From assembly GCA_961205875.1 (NCBI GenBank), contig OY540819.1, positions 4,714,501 to 4,778,500 on the forward strand: 64,000 bases of DNA. Direction: 5' to 3'. The notes under the pieces were generated by a model. The model made no database searches. It saw only the letters and a program-made list of their open reading frames with translations, and was not told where the DNA came from. The stretch's first letter is position 1; each line of letters opens with the position of its first letter. This DNA is from Sialis fuliginosa (Eukaryota > Arthropoda > Insecta > Megaloptera > Sialidae). Made by a program: the position numbers and the translations under genes. Shown piece after piece: positions 36,802 to 48,874 of the stretch.

Positions 36802-37480
36802 AAAACGGCCAAGTGCGTGTTGGGCACGCATATGAAAGGGGTCCGTAGCAATTCTCAATTCGATTTATAAAACAGAGTTATTTCAAAAATTTACATAAAC
36901 TATTCTTGCTACAGTGTTCGTTATAATTTTTATTGAAAGTACTAATTAAAAGCTACATTCTAGATTTTTTTTAGATTTTTTGCATCGATAATTTAGAAAT
37001 TTAAAGGAGGGACGTTCTGAGAACGACATTGAAAAGCAAATACATATATATCGCGACTGAAGGGTTAAAATCAAAAGGTTATTTAACATTTTTTATTACA
37101 TTTTTAAGAGATCTAGACACTCCACACAATTGGGTAAATGAAAAAAAAATGTGAGTACACTTTTCAGTCTATGGGAGGGGGTCCAAAAATTGTTTGACAG
37201 TGTTCGCTCTGATAACCATATTGAAAAGCAAATATATCGTGACTGAAGGGTTTAAATTAAAAGGTCACTTAACATTTTTTGTTGCATTTTAAGAGACCTA
37301 TATAAATTCATCTTTTTCACATATCTCAACGGGATATGTGAAAAAAACTTTTTTGAATATACTTTTCAGCTTACTTGAATACCAAATTTCATCTTAAAAG
37401 TATAAAAAATTTAAAGACAGACGGACGGACGAACAGACCAAAACAAGAAAGGTTCCTAGTTTTCAACGGAACCCTAAAAT
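36802..37480 (+). mobile_element. Lepidopteran CGGCCAAGTGCG...CGGAACCCTAAAA repeat
   Basis: Starts AAAACGGCCAAGTGCGTGTT and ends GACGGACGGACGAACAG..CAACGGAACCCTAAAA, the ends of a repeat I know as very common in Lepidoptera. It has an internal diverged tandem duplication of about 180 bp: 'CGYGACTGAAGGGTT..AACATTTTTT' occurs at about 37052 and 37232. No coding capacity. Confidence 0.7.
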
Positions 37481-37690
37481 CATTGTTAAATTTAATAACT
37501 TTGTACAGATTCGCGTCTGACTGTGCCGAAATTTATTGAAAAAGAAAGCCCCTTCTACTGTCCAATTAAATCATATTATGCAACCCTAAAATCATTGTTA
37601 AATAAAATAACTTTGTACAGATACGCGTCTGACTGTGCCGAAATTTATTGAAAAAGCAAGCCCCTTCTACTGTCCAATTAAATCATATGC
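37471..37690 (+). repeat. 111-bp tandem duplication
   Basis: AACCCTAAAATCATTGTTAA recurs at 37471 and 37582, with near identity through GTCTGACTGTGCCGAAATTT and CCCCTTCTACTGTCCAATTA. The unit begins with the last bases of the preceding element (AACCCTAAAA), so the duplication probably arose after that element inserted. Confidence 0.9.
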
Positions 37691-38092
37691 ATTACTGAGG
37701 TTATAGATCATTGCAGATCGAGTGACAAGAATTGACTATTAGTAAAAAAAATCTTTGTGATCAGCATATTACATATCTTGGATATTTATATTTTAACAAA
37801 AATACTGATAATTAGTATTATAATAGAGTTATTGTTTATGTTAATTTGTTATTAAGAAGGAGCTAATATTACTATATTTGAAGATACGATTATTTTTTTT
37901 TTAATTTGAACACAAATGTTTTTGTTCTTTTCCATTAAAAAAACAATATTATTATACAACGTTTTAAACCGCTTGCGCTGTACCTACATACATTACAAAA
38001 TTTATAAATAAAAAACAACATTTTTAATAACGTGAAACTAATTAGTTCGTTATTCCGTGAGTGCACTGTATATTTACATACGCTTGAATGCA

Positions 38093-38118
38093 TGTGTGTG
38101 TGTGTGTTTGTGTGTATG
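38093..38118 (+). repeat. (TG)n microsatellite
   Basis: Short TG run with interruptions. The two overlapping plus frames just after it (38088-38337) have no recognisable product. Confidence 0.85.
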
Positions 38119-38398
38119 TATTTTACAACGTAGATAGCGCAGAATGTGATGATGGCTCTAATTGTTTTTATGGTTCAAATGTTTCGGTCGAGGATTTGTA
38201 CAGAACTTGTATTCCCCTGGTTTCGGATGGAATTAATTTTCCTGCATCAATTGTACACGTGTACAAATATATCTGATTGTGTATTTTTTTGTAATTGTAA
38301 TTTCGTAAATGATCTGTGTATAAACAATTCTAATTAGGAATTTTAAAATTGTTTTATGTTTATTTTTAAAATTGATTTTTTCTTAAACCTTAAATCTA

Positions 38399-38886
38399 AT
38401 GTACAGTCGCTTGCATTAATGGTCTTGCAGTTTGTATTCATTTTCATTTATCACAAACTTAGCAGGCTCCTCCCATTTTATTATTATAATATTTAAATCA
38501 TTTCTCCATGTATTAAACAAAAACAGATATTTTGAAATTCATTTTCTAGATAAAGAAGTACTCTTCGTTTATAATAGGTACTCATATATATTTGTGCAAT
38601 TAAATTATTATGTAATCTATTGAAAATTATATAGGTAAATTTTGTGGCAATAAATATTTGATATTCAGAATTTTAGTATTTAAATATATTATTATAACGC
38701 TAATAGGCTGTCTAAATGAGTCTAGCGACTCGATAGACAAAACACACCTAAATAAAAAATAAATAAAATATATATATTAAACTTGATAGAAAAACATAAC
38801 CGATGATGTTTGTCTTTAAATTTAGAATCTGTTGTAAGCGATTTTAGCCTTTAGGGTACCAGACTAGTTCTGCAGGCGACTGTACA
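38399..38886 (+). mobile_element. 488-bp MITE, ATGTACAGTCGC TIRs
   Basis: Left ATGTACAGTCGCTTGCA and right TGCAGGCGACTGTACAT are inverted complements with one change. A partial inverted copy is at 1830-2173. It contains a small palindrome GAGTC-TAGC-GACTC (about 38719). Class not assigned because target duplications are unclear. Confidence 0.7.
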
Positions 38887-39990
38887 TGTATACTATGAAC
38901 CATAGAGTTATATTTGTGATAACTATTATTTTCAATAAAAACTTATTGTTAAAATAATCAAATCTTTAGATAACTTAAGACTGAGACTATACACATATAT
39001 ATTCTTCTTACCTCGCTTTTAGTTAGGTATAGAATGTAATAAAAACATATGGAATTGGTTATATACTTATTTGTAATACTACAGTTCTATACAAAATCAA
39101 TTTTATATGAGTCGTTCATAAAAAAACCTAATTAACAAAAAGTTGAGAAAATTGATATCTACAATATTATTTAACAATAAGTAGGTAAATTGCTATAATC
39201 GACCTATTGGCAACGTTCTACTCTTTCTTGTTTTCCTGTTGTTTTTAATAAAGAAATATACTCAATACTAACTGTGCGAAAAGAAAAAACCCAGTAAAAA
39301 ATATAATGAAGAAGAAGTTGATAAAAAAGAAATAAAAAAATGTTTTTAATATTTTAACACACGAACAATTGTTAAATTTTATTTATTTAAAAAATTGCAC
39401 TTATTGTTAGTAAAGTTGACAATCAAAACCCCCTCCCTACATCTTTAATTTAATTTAGTGATTGACGAAGGGATTAAACCGAGACGATATCAATATAAAT
39501 TTTATTTGTGCCTCGTTTTGGATTCTTAATAGTTATAAATGTATGAAATTACTTTTTTTCAGACATGCTAATTAATGAAACAAATAGAAAAATTTAAAAA
39601 AAAAATGAGACTTATCTAAACTTAGTCTAGTCTCGTCTTGTATGTAACCCTAATATAAAATCAAAATTGAAAATGTTATTGCAGAAGTACCTACTCTAAT
39701 TTACAAATTAATATAAATGTGATTACATAGGTAAATAAAACTGGGGTTGTTTTTTCTGTGTAACGATTAATGCTTTTATGATGTATGGATTTAAACAGTA
39801 CTTTTAATGTTGCAGTAATTATATAATTATGTTGCGTGTTTTGAAACTCCACCACCAAATGACACAAAGTCATTTTGCGTTTCGTTTAATAAAATTAACA
39901 AGTATTAATTATGTGATTTTAAAATGTTGAAATCGAGGTAGGATTATGTTTGATATATAAAATACTGCATATACGCATGTTCATAAAAGT
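38887..39990. other. AT-rich stretch, no gene seen
   Basis: Nothing supported. The minus frame 39691-39873 is chance. Confidence 0.5.
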
Positions 39991-41535
39991 AATTATTACA
40001 GTTTTATTTTGCATTGTGAAATACATATACGATGAAATTAAAAAGATACTTACCTACTAATTTAACATTTTGTTAATTAATTTTGTTGAACGCGTATAGA
40101 ATATTGTAAATATTTCAGTACGTTTTTCACCAAAATTAAAATAAATAAATAAAATATTTGATCTACTGAAATTGTTTGTATTTATTAAAATAGAGATTTT
40201 CTAGTTCATTTCACCGTGGTTCTACTGTACACAGAACTAAGTACATATTTATTTTCACGCAATATTAAAACTTTTAAAATATTTCATTTAAAAACATTAC
40301 TTTCTGTGAAACATCAATTATTACAGTTTTATTTTGCATTGTGAAATACATACGATGAAATTAAAAAGATACTAACCTACTAATTTAACATTTTGTTAAT
40401 TAATTTTGTTGAACGTGTATAGAATATTGTAAATATTTCAGTACGTTTTTCACCAAAATTAAAATAAATAAATAAAATATTTGATCTACTGAAATTGTTT
40501 GTTTTTATTAAAATAGAGATTTTCTAGTTCATTTCACCGTGGTTCTACTGTACACAGAACTAAGTACATATTTATTTTCACTCAATATTAAAACTTTTAA
40601 AATATTTCATTTAAAAACATTACTTTCTGTGAAACATCAATTATTATAGTTTTATTTTGCATTGTGAAATACATACGATGAAATTAAAAAGATACTAACT
40701 TACTAATTTAACATTTTGTTAATTAATTTTGTTGAACGCGTATAGAATATTGTAAATATTTCAGTACGTTTTTCACCAAAATTAAAATAAATAAATAAAA
40801 TTTTTGATCTACTGAAATTGTTTGTTTTTATTAAAATAGAGATTTTCTAGTTCATTTCACCGTGGTTCTACTGTACACAGAACTAAGTACATATTTATTT
40901 TCACTCAATATTAAAACTTTTAAAATATTTCATTTAAAAACATTACTTTCTGTGAAACATCAATTATTATAGTTTTATTTTGCATTGTGAAATACATACG
41001 ATGAAATTAAAAAGATACTAACTTACTAATTTAACATTTTGTTAATTAATTTTGTTGAACGCGTATAGAATATTGTAAATATTTCAGTACGTTTTTCACC
41101 AAAATTAAAATAAATAAATAAAATTTTTGATCTACTGAAATTGTTTGTTTTTATTAAAATAGAGATTTTCTAGTTCATTTCACCGTGGTTCTACTGTACA
41201 CAGAACTAAGTACATATTTATTTTCACGCAATATTAAAATTTTTAAAATATTTCATTTAAAAAAATTACTTTCTGTGAAACATCAATTATTACAGTTTTA
41301 TTTTGCATTGTGAAATACATACGATGAAATTAAAAAGATACTAACCTACTAATTTAATATTTTGTTAATTAATTTTGTTGAACGCGTATAGAATATTGTA
41401 AATATTTCAGTACGTTTTTCACCAAAATTAAAATAAATAAATAAAATATTTGTTCTACTGAAATTGTTTGTTTTTATTAAAATATAGATTTTCTAATTCA
41501 TTTCACCGTGGTTCTACTGTAGACAGAACTAAGTA

Positions 41536-42780
41536 GGGGAGACCGGGGTATTGTGAGCCACTTTTTTATATGCTCAACGGGCTGCCATAAAATCAAGTTT
41601 TCCTTCAAATTTCAACGCGAGATGTTGTAGTATGACTAATTACCTTTCTTTTAGTCACAATAGTTTAATCGAATATCTCTGAATTGGATGAACCCCAGAC
41701 GATTGAAAAAAATGTGCATTTTCTCAAGTTTGAAAAATCTCGGGGAATTGTGAGCCACTTTTTAAATTAAATAAAAATAACAATTTTTGTTAGAAAAGGT
41801 TTATTTATGTCAATGAATGGCAAAATAATTTTTAATCAATAAGAAAAAAAGTAAAAAACGATGAAAATCAATCTGAAATGCAATGCTTGCAAGTCCAATA
41901 ACTTGCGGTCATATTCCGATATATCGATAAAATAAAATCAGGATGTACGATATTTTTTAAAAATATCGATATTTATCGTTGAATAAAAAAATATCGATAT
42001 TTATCGTCAATAAAAATCAAGTAGCCGATAAATATCGTTGAAAAATATCGATATTTTGATATATCGATAGAAAAAAATTTTGTTCATTGATTCGTATTTT
42101 ACAAAAAATTCAAGTATTGAACAAATAAATAAAAATGTCATTTAAGAATATCGATATGATATTTTTTTATCGATATTCGATATTTTTAAAAATATCGGAT
42201 ATTGATAATATCAGCGATAAAAATATTATCGCAAAATATCGATATCGTCAACAAAAAATATCGATATTTTTAAATATTGATAAAATATTTACATCCCTAG
42301 TGCTTACATTTTGCATAAACAATCATAAAGAAACATCAAGTGAAGTTAGCTCGTTAAATGTCAAAAACCGAGTGGCTCACAATTCCCCGCGAAAAGTGGC
42401 TCACAATTCCCCGATCCCCTATTTTTACAAAATGGCCGCAAATAAATTACGCAATGCTAACTTCAGGCAAAATTTCTTTTTTATTTCGAAAGCTTGAAGT
42501 GAGACGAATATTATAAACATAGTTACCTGCGTGGATTCCCAGAGATGTATCACAATAATAGACCAAACACGAAATAAAAATGATACTTCGAGAACAACAA
42601 ATTTTTATTTGTTGACAGAGCAAAATAACGATGCGGGTGCGCACGTTCACTGATCGTGGAAATATTAGCTTATCATGAGACAAGTCGATGACAGTTGTTC
42701 GCAGCTATCATGATTCACTAGGAAAAAAAATATGGCGCTGGCTCACGATTCCCCGTGGCTCACAATACCCCGGTCTCCCC
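41536..42780. mobile_element. 1.25-kb transposon inserted in the satellite
   Basis: Terminal inverted repeats GGGGAGACCGGGGTATTGTG (extending through AGCCAC) are perfect, and TA is duplicated (41534-41535 and 42781-42782). The interrupted satellite gives the empty site. The motif GGGGAATTGTGAGCCAC recurs near 41740, 42371, 42394 and 42735 in both orientations, as subterminal repeats. The plus frame 42135-42497 and minus 42447-42683 are repeat-derived. No transposase. Confidence 0.9.
41938..42300. mobile_element. Nested hAT-like element rich in ATATCGATAT
   Basis: The left CAGGATGTACGATATTTTTT and the complement of the right end TAGGGATGTAAATATTTTAT are imperfect inverted ends of a TAGGGATG hAT-like type. 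The interior is almost wholly built from AAATATCGATATTTATCG words in both orientations. No clean duplication. It makes a third nesting level. Confidence 0.6.
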
Positions 42781-42857
42781 TACATATTTATTTTTACACA
42801 ATATAAAAACTTTTAAAATATTTCATTTAAAAACATTACTTTCTGTGAAACATCAAC

Positions 42858-43290
42858 CCGTTTTTAATCGCTGGGATGAAAACGATTAAGCAGTGGATCT
42901 AAATAACGTCACAATAACAACACGCAAAAAAACATACACAGAGAATTTAACCAGGTGTGACTTTGCATAAAAATTCTTAACTTTCTCCAGCGATGTTTCT
43001 TGGAGCGTGTAAATCCTATAATCCTTTTAGAACGTGGCAGAAAGAAAAGGTGATAACTCTATGAAAATCCTCAGCAGCAGTGAAACTAAACATTTTATTC
43101 ATTACTTTCGCAAAGTAGGCACTTGCGGGAGTTCTAAGCCTTCAACTTTGCCTTGGCTGAAAGCGGACAGCGCACGCCAACTCACACGATCGGATTTGTA
43201 AATGATATTGTATCTGTTAGACTGATTGGTGCTACTTAATTAATCTGTGCGAACGGTTTAAGCTGCCTTTGGATCAGACTTATTGAGTTC
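42858..43290. other. Moderate-GC unique segment
   Basis: Less AT-rich and non-repetitive compared with flanks (for example 43130-43200), without a frame or splice pattern. Candidate conserved non-coding sequence. Confidence 0.25.
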
Positions 43291-44704
43291 TTTTTACGAA
43301 TGTTCTATTGGTTTATATATCAAGTAAATGCATTAGATATTTAACGATTTTTTGTATAATATAATAGTATTAACTATACCAATGGGTTACAGGGATCTGT
43401 AGATAAAAATAAATTAGCTCAGCATAGAAATAAAAGATGTTTTACTTGTAATAGCCAAATTTTTTTCAAATCATACGTACCTAATGTATTTTTTTTTTAA
43501 TAATTAATAAATTAACTTGCGTTATTACGGACATGTTTTTTTTTGAGTTTTTTATTTATTTTAATATTGATCTTAGCTTATTTGACTACAGACTGATAAG
43601 CATGTTATTACAATAATATGCACAAATAAGTTTTTACGAGAAATAATATATTGTATAACAATGCATTATATTATTATGATTGTATATCGCTTGAAATAAT
43701 AGATCAAGAAAAGTATTTACAATATTTAATTAGATCAAAGGTTTTTTAGTATCTATAAGGCTATAATTTGACCGCGGATTCGTAAAATTATTTGCACCAG
43801 AAGTTCTTTTGTAAAATATAATTTAGATAATTTAATGGGACATTTTATACATATACACGTTTTAATTGTTACCATTATTATTATGTAAGTTTTTATTTAA
43901 TTAACTACCTATATTATAAATCAACAAAAATAAATAAATACGGTTAAATATTAACAATATATCAAAACTTTAAAGTATAATTTTGCATGGTACGAGTATA
44001 TCTATGTAATCTTTAACCTCACCTCAATCAATGACAGAAACATAAAATGCGTTTCAGACAAAAGACGTGTGAAAGGGCCCTAAGAACCCGCACCCGGTCA
44101 ACAGTATCCTAAATCCCTCTTTCGGTCTAAGTGGCTACCTCTCTCTCTAATTACTATTTAACAGTCAATGCAATTATGCGGGTGATAATGCGTCGCTTGT
44201 CTTCGTCACACTCCTTTACCGCGTCGATAGTTTTTAGCACGCTGAATATTTATTAACTGTTTACGTGAACTTTTCACTTTATGTATAAATGTAAATGATG
44301 GGGTGTTTATTGAAGTTATATGGATATTTTTATCTTATGCTTTTGATAAATTTAAAAATAAATAGTGCTGTTTTTTAATATGAATACTATGGTTTTTCGT
44401 TCTTGTACGAAAAGTGATTAATAAAATTAATATACAATATAAATAGATCTATAGACGACAACCGACTCAAAGCTGGATTTTGGAATGTCAAACGATTTTT
44501 AATTTTTGTTGAGATTTCCTGTCAGCTTAGATATATTTTTTATAATAATGTTGACAATTTATTTGCTGTATTTTTTTAATTATAAGCTCAAATCTTTTAC
44601 ACCTCCACGTAGCTGTAATGTTGTTCATTAAAAATAGAAATAAAAATATTTATATAAAACTACTCATTAAAACTTCGGAAACTTTATAAATAATTCAGTT
44701 AATA
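43291..44704. other. AT-rich stretch with one GC-richer patch
   Basis: 44040-44240 is GC-richer and has homeobox-type TAATTA and GCAATTATGC words. No gene seen. Confidence 0.3.
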
Positions 44705-45597
44705 TACAGGGTGGGGCATTTAAAGTGTTACAGTTGATTATCTCAGAACCATCGCATATTTGAAAAAAATGTTTCAACTAAAAAATGTTTGTTTGTATAG
44801 GGATAATCGAATAATAATATTTATTTGCTATTTTAACGTGACCTTCAAGGATATTTGAAGGTCAACATCATTTTTTTAAATAGGGACCTATAGTTTTTAT
44901 TTAGTAATCTTATTCTACGTGAAAAAACACGAATATTTCATTGGAAACTTTTTTTCGAACAAACCAAGCTTTCCAAGGTATCTAACAAAATAATTCGAGA
45001 TATTGAACTTTCAAGAATTTTTTACTCAGAAACCACAAACTTTAGAAAAAAAGTACAAAATACACAAAATATTTATTTTGGTCTAATAAAGCGTGGAGAA
45101 TTATTTAAAAAAATTTAAAAACTTCTAAAAACTTTATTTATTTACTTTATTTTAGCAAAAACAAAAAAAAGTACAAAATATTAAAAAAAATCTAGAATAA
45201 TTCTCCAAGTTTCAATAGACCAAAATAAACATTTTTTGTATCTTGTACTTTTTTTCTAAAGTTTATGGTTTCTGAGTAAATAATTCTTGAAAATTCAAAA
45301 TCTCGAATTATTTTGTTAGATATCTTGGAAAGCTTGGGTTGTTCAAAAAAAAGTTTTCAATGAAAGATTCGTATTTCTTTCACGTAAAATAAGATTACTA
45401 AATAAAAACTATAGGTTCCTATTTAAAAAAATGATGTTGACCTTCAAATATCCTTGAAGGCCACGTTAAAATAGCAAATAAATATTACTATTCGATTACC
45501 CCCTTACAACCAAACATTTTTTGATTGAAACATTTTTTTCAAATATGCGATGGTTCTGAGATAATCAACTGTAACACTTTAAATGCCCCACCCTGTA
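44705..45597. mobile_element. 893-bp fold-back MITE (TACAGGGTGGGGC ends)
   Basis: Arms of about 420 bp begin TACAGGGTGGGGCATTTAAA and are inverted complements with scattered changes, around an A/T-rich spacer near 45120-45160. TA flanks both ends (44703-44704, 45598-45599). Paired words include AACCATCGCATATTTGA and CCTTCAAGGATATTTGAAGG, itself a near-palindrome. Confidence 0.85.
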
Positions 45598-45599
45598 TA

Positions 45600-46939
45600 T
45601 CAAAAAAAAATGGTTCTATGTATGAATTTATATAAAATTGTAAACTAGGCATATTTAAATTATACTTCTTTTAGTTAAATTTTCTAAGATATCAAAATAT
45701 TTTAATACCAACCTAAAATAATAGAAACAATTATTGGTTCATTGGCGTACAAATGATAAATAATAAATAACGGTTCAGAAAGCATGTATAATAGATATCC
45801 AATAAATTTTGTTCATTATAGTTTCTCGCTTTATTCATTTAGATTTAATGTTTTCCTTTGACAGCTACTTTTTTAAAATAAAGCGATCCATTAGAGTTTA
45901 TAAACAGCGTGTTTGTAAACTCACTAACATTAACACGTTTCAATATTAATGTACTCTATTGAAATATTAACATAAAAAATTGTCCCGATAAAGCACATAA
46001 AAATGAACAATGGCGTAATTATACTATAGCCTTTTCACAGCTGCGATGTTCGGAGCTAGCCGGGATCTCGTAGCAAAAAACTCCACAATAAAAGTGTTAC
46101 AGTGGTGGAAGAATTTTATATTTATCATTATGTAATTATTGTTTGTTGGTGTCATCCTTTTTTTGTTTGTCTTCGAGATTTATTTTGGAGTGAATGCGTT
46201 TCGTTAATTTTCCACGTTTTTCTTTGAAATTCATTTTCAGAATCATTTTTATGATTTGCGCCGATATCAAGGGGTATGAAATTTATTTTTATATTTTTAA
46301 ATAGTAGTGATAACTTATTGTTGATAAATTTTTTAGAGAGATAAGTTGGAGATACAAAGATGTGTTTCAATTTACAATTCAATAATTAAGAACTATGAAA
46401 TAATTTTTTTTCTGTTTACTTTTGCTCAATGCAATAAGGAAATATACAACGCAGCTTTTCAGTTTTCTAAAAATAATTACGGCCTATCGCTTAAACTGCC
46501 TTAGACTATTTTGGTATACAAGTTTATGTGAATATCTTGTAAGGAAAAAAAGATTTTGGTTTTCATAGCGTAATGATGGTTTAAAACGTTCAGGCCGTTT
46601 TAGTTTCTTCAAAAGCTAGATTGCTGAAAAAACATATACTTATAGAGGTTTTGAGACGTAAAAATTAATTAAAATTGAGTGAGAACTCAAAAACCAATAC
46701 TTTTATCATCACTAACGTAATTAAAAGTAAAAATAATAATACTAAAAAAACATTATTTGTTACAAAACTATATCCAATAAACTACTCAATACAAAACCAA
46801 AAGTCGGACAAGGAAAACAACTACATTCCCTTCCACTCCTTCATGGATTATGACACTTTAGGATAAATATAGTTGGTAGAGAGTTTGTTTTCGCCATTTT
46901 TGTATAAACTTCTAATACCGTGTTGATCCTTACATTAAA
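45600..46939. other. AT-rich stretch, no gene seen
   Basis: Frames 46152-46382 (-) and 46675-46866 (+, starts at TTG) have no recognisable product. Confidence 0.45.
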
Positions 46940-47240
46940 TTTTGTGCTGCGTATTTGGCAAGGTTCGCGCGGAATACTAGATGAAGTGAGAGAGTTTGGC
47001 TTGGGTCGGCGGGGTGGTGGGGGGAGGGAGTAGGGGGAGATCCCGTGGCATACACCGGCGGCACCATACGATAGAGCTCAATAAAAACAGCGTGATATTG
47101 AGGCGGGAATATTGCAGGGATTTCGTTTTAGAGTACACATGCCAATATTACTTTTAGAATTCGATCACGTGAACTTAGCAGCTAGTGTGCAGGTATAGAG
47201 TGCGGATTATTTCGCATGCTTTATATAGAAATACATAGAG
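46940..47240. promoter_or_regulatory. GC/CpG-rich island
   Basis: One of the GC-richest segments outside the coding exons, with a G-quadruplex motif (47003-47037), a GGCGGGAATATTGCAGGG stretch and a CACGTG E-box inside GATCACGTGAAC (about 47162-47173). No open frame. Possible regulatory island; evidence is composition only. Confidence 0.3.
47003..47037 (+). other. G-quadruplex motif
   Basis: Five G-runs of length 3 to 6 in 35 nt with loops of 5, 4, 1 and 4 nt (GGG-GGGG-GGGGGG-GGG-GGGGG) on the plus strand. Confidence 0.8.
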
Positions 47241-47662
47241 AAAATTCCATTCGACCTGGTTGATGATTACACTGTATTATATGGACGATTTATTTGCTAG
47301 ATTTGATCATATATTTGATGTACGTCGTTCGTGTTGTATGAATAAAAATAATATCTTTGATTGTTATTTAATGTCAAAAATAATCTAGATTATTGTTAGA
47401 AATTATATTTTTATTTTAATATCTCCTGAGTGACTGTCTCATCAACGTCCAACCCAATTTTATGGCATAAACACTCAATAAGGATTTATTTAAATTTAAC
47501 TGCTAAGGAGCAGAGAGACTAACTATTTTTAATTTGATAAGTTTATCTACTTAACTGTAATTATATAAAATACAAGTGAATCGCGATTTTTCAATGTTCA
47601 GCTCTAAAAGGGGTAATAAATTGGTCTGGACTAGCATATAGGTACATATATAAATGCTTAAA

Positions 47663-47690
47663 ACGCGAGTGAAGCTGCGGGCAGGTGGTT
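47663..47690 (+). mobile_element. Decayed Helitron 3' end
   Basis: ACGCGAGTGAAGCTGCGGGC followed by AGGTGG resembles the CGCGAGCGAAGCCGCGGGTAGCAG terminus at 3999 with several transitions. The CTAG is lost. No 5' end identified. Confidence 0.45.
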
Positions 47691-48530
47691 ATATTGTTAC
47701 AAATATACTCATAATGATTTCTTGCTTCTAGGTTTAATCAGTGTATTGGTAATTTAATAAAAACTCTATTTATTAAAACAAGAGCGATTCTACAATAATT
47801 TCTTTAATTTGTATTGTATTGTTTTTTCCTATAATTCAATTAACTACCAATTTAAATCAAACTGCGAATGTCTCACATTTTTTTATAAAACGAAAGCGCT
47901 AAATTTTAATAATTTTGGACTCGGGTAGTTAGTTATAAAGAAAATATAATTTTTTACCATTATAAATATAGTAAATATCAAAATATCAAAATAAATTTTA
48001 ATATAAATCACCATAAATATTTTTTGCTTCTGAACCGTTCGATTAAAATTACTATTCTAACTTCGCAAATAATAATAAGTAATTTAAAACGTTCTTATAA
48101 ATTTAATAAAATTTGAAAAAATAAGTGAAAAATTTGATTCTTCCAAACACGTAGCACTATATAAAAAGCAATATAGCGAAGCTGGTACTTTATATTCTCT
48201 TGAAATATCAATGATATTGACGCAAGAAGAACTGTCTTATATAGTTAAAATCAGATGAATAACTTTCATATTATGTACTAAATTTTAGGATGATCATAAA
48301 AATTTTACTATCTATATTGAAAAATATAATAATAAATATAGTATACTCCTATAATAATATTAAACTAGAAGTACTTACGAGACTGCTAAATAGGTATATG
48401 TACATACAAAGAAAAGCTCAGTTACCAATATGAGTAGATCCATTTTATCGTGAATTGATACTTAGGGTACTATACATTTACTAAGTAAATTGTAAGAAAA
48501 TGTGTTCAATATATATATATTTATATAAGT
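47691..48530. other. AT-rich stretch, no gene seen
   Basis: Nothing supported. A (TTTA)n run follows at 48531-48552. Confidence 0.5.
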
Positions 48531-48751
48531 ATTTATTTATTTATTTATTGGTTTATTTAAAAAAATATATAAACATATTTCTTTAAAATATTATATTTCA
48601 GACGTTTCGACCATTGTTAGTCTTTATCAGTGTTTGTCATGAACATAGGTGTTAGATTTTCTTTTTTACAGGTTAAAAGGAATGTTTTTCTTGTATCTGC
48701 TTTGGCTAGTTTTTCTTTCGTCTTAATTAGTTCTTTAATTCATGACAAACA

Positions 48752-48781
48752 CTGATGAAGACTAACAATGGTCGAAACGTC
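48752..48781 (+). ncRNA. Hammerhead-like ribozyme motif
   Basis: CTGATGA (48752-48758), one extra A, stem II GAC (48760-48762) with GTC (48771-48773), GAAA (48774-48777), then CGTC with a loopless palindromic ACGT as a minimal stem III and C48781 at the cleavage-site position. Stem I pairs only about 2 bp, so activity is doubtful. Minimal, dimer-type hammerheads of this layout are known from Penelope-like elements. The inverted copy near 48600-48640 has CTGATAA, with an altered core G. Confidence 0.45.
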
Positions 48782-48874
48782 TGAAATATAATATTTTAAA
48801 GAAATATATTTATATATTTTTTTAAATAAACCAATGACCAAACTTCTAAATAATAAATACTTTTAATTTAAAAT

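Larger units (their letters stand above)
39992..42857 (+). repeat. 323-bp satellite array, five units, interrupted
   Basis: Units begin with GTTTTATTTTGCATTGTGAA at 40001, 40326, 40649, 40972 and 41295 (spacing 325, 323, 323, 323). They are nearly identical, with the inner ones closest. The fifth is split at 41535 by a transposon and resumes at 42781 to about 42857. Each unit has AATTAATTTTGTTGAACGCG and CTAGTTCATTTCACCGTGG words. No coding frame. High identity suggests recent amplification or ongoing homogenisation. Confidence 0.95.

Noticed and set aside
42135..42497. 120-codon plus-strand frame
   Set aside because: It runs through the ATATCGATAT-rich nested element and then across TIR-derived GTGGCTCACAATTCCCC repeats; no protein motif.
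39992..42857. Regular direct repeats considered as a CRISPR array
   Set aside because: Units are 323 bp, contiguous and without spacers; this is eukaryotic satellite DNA.
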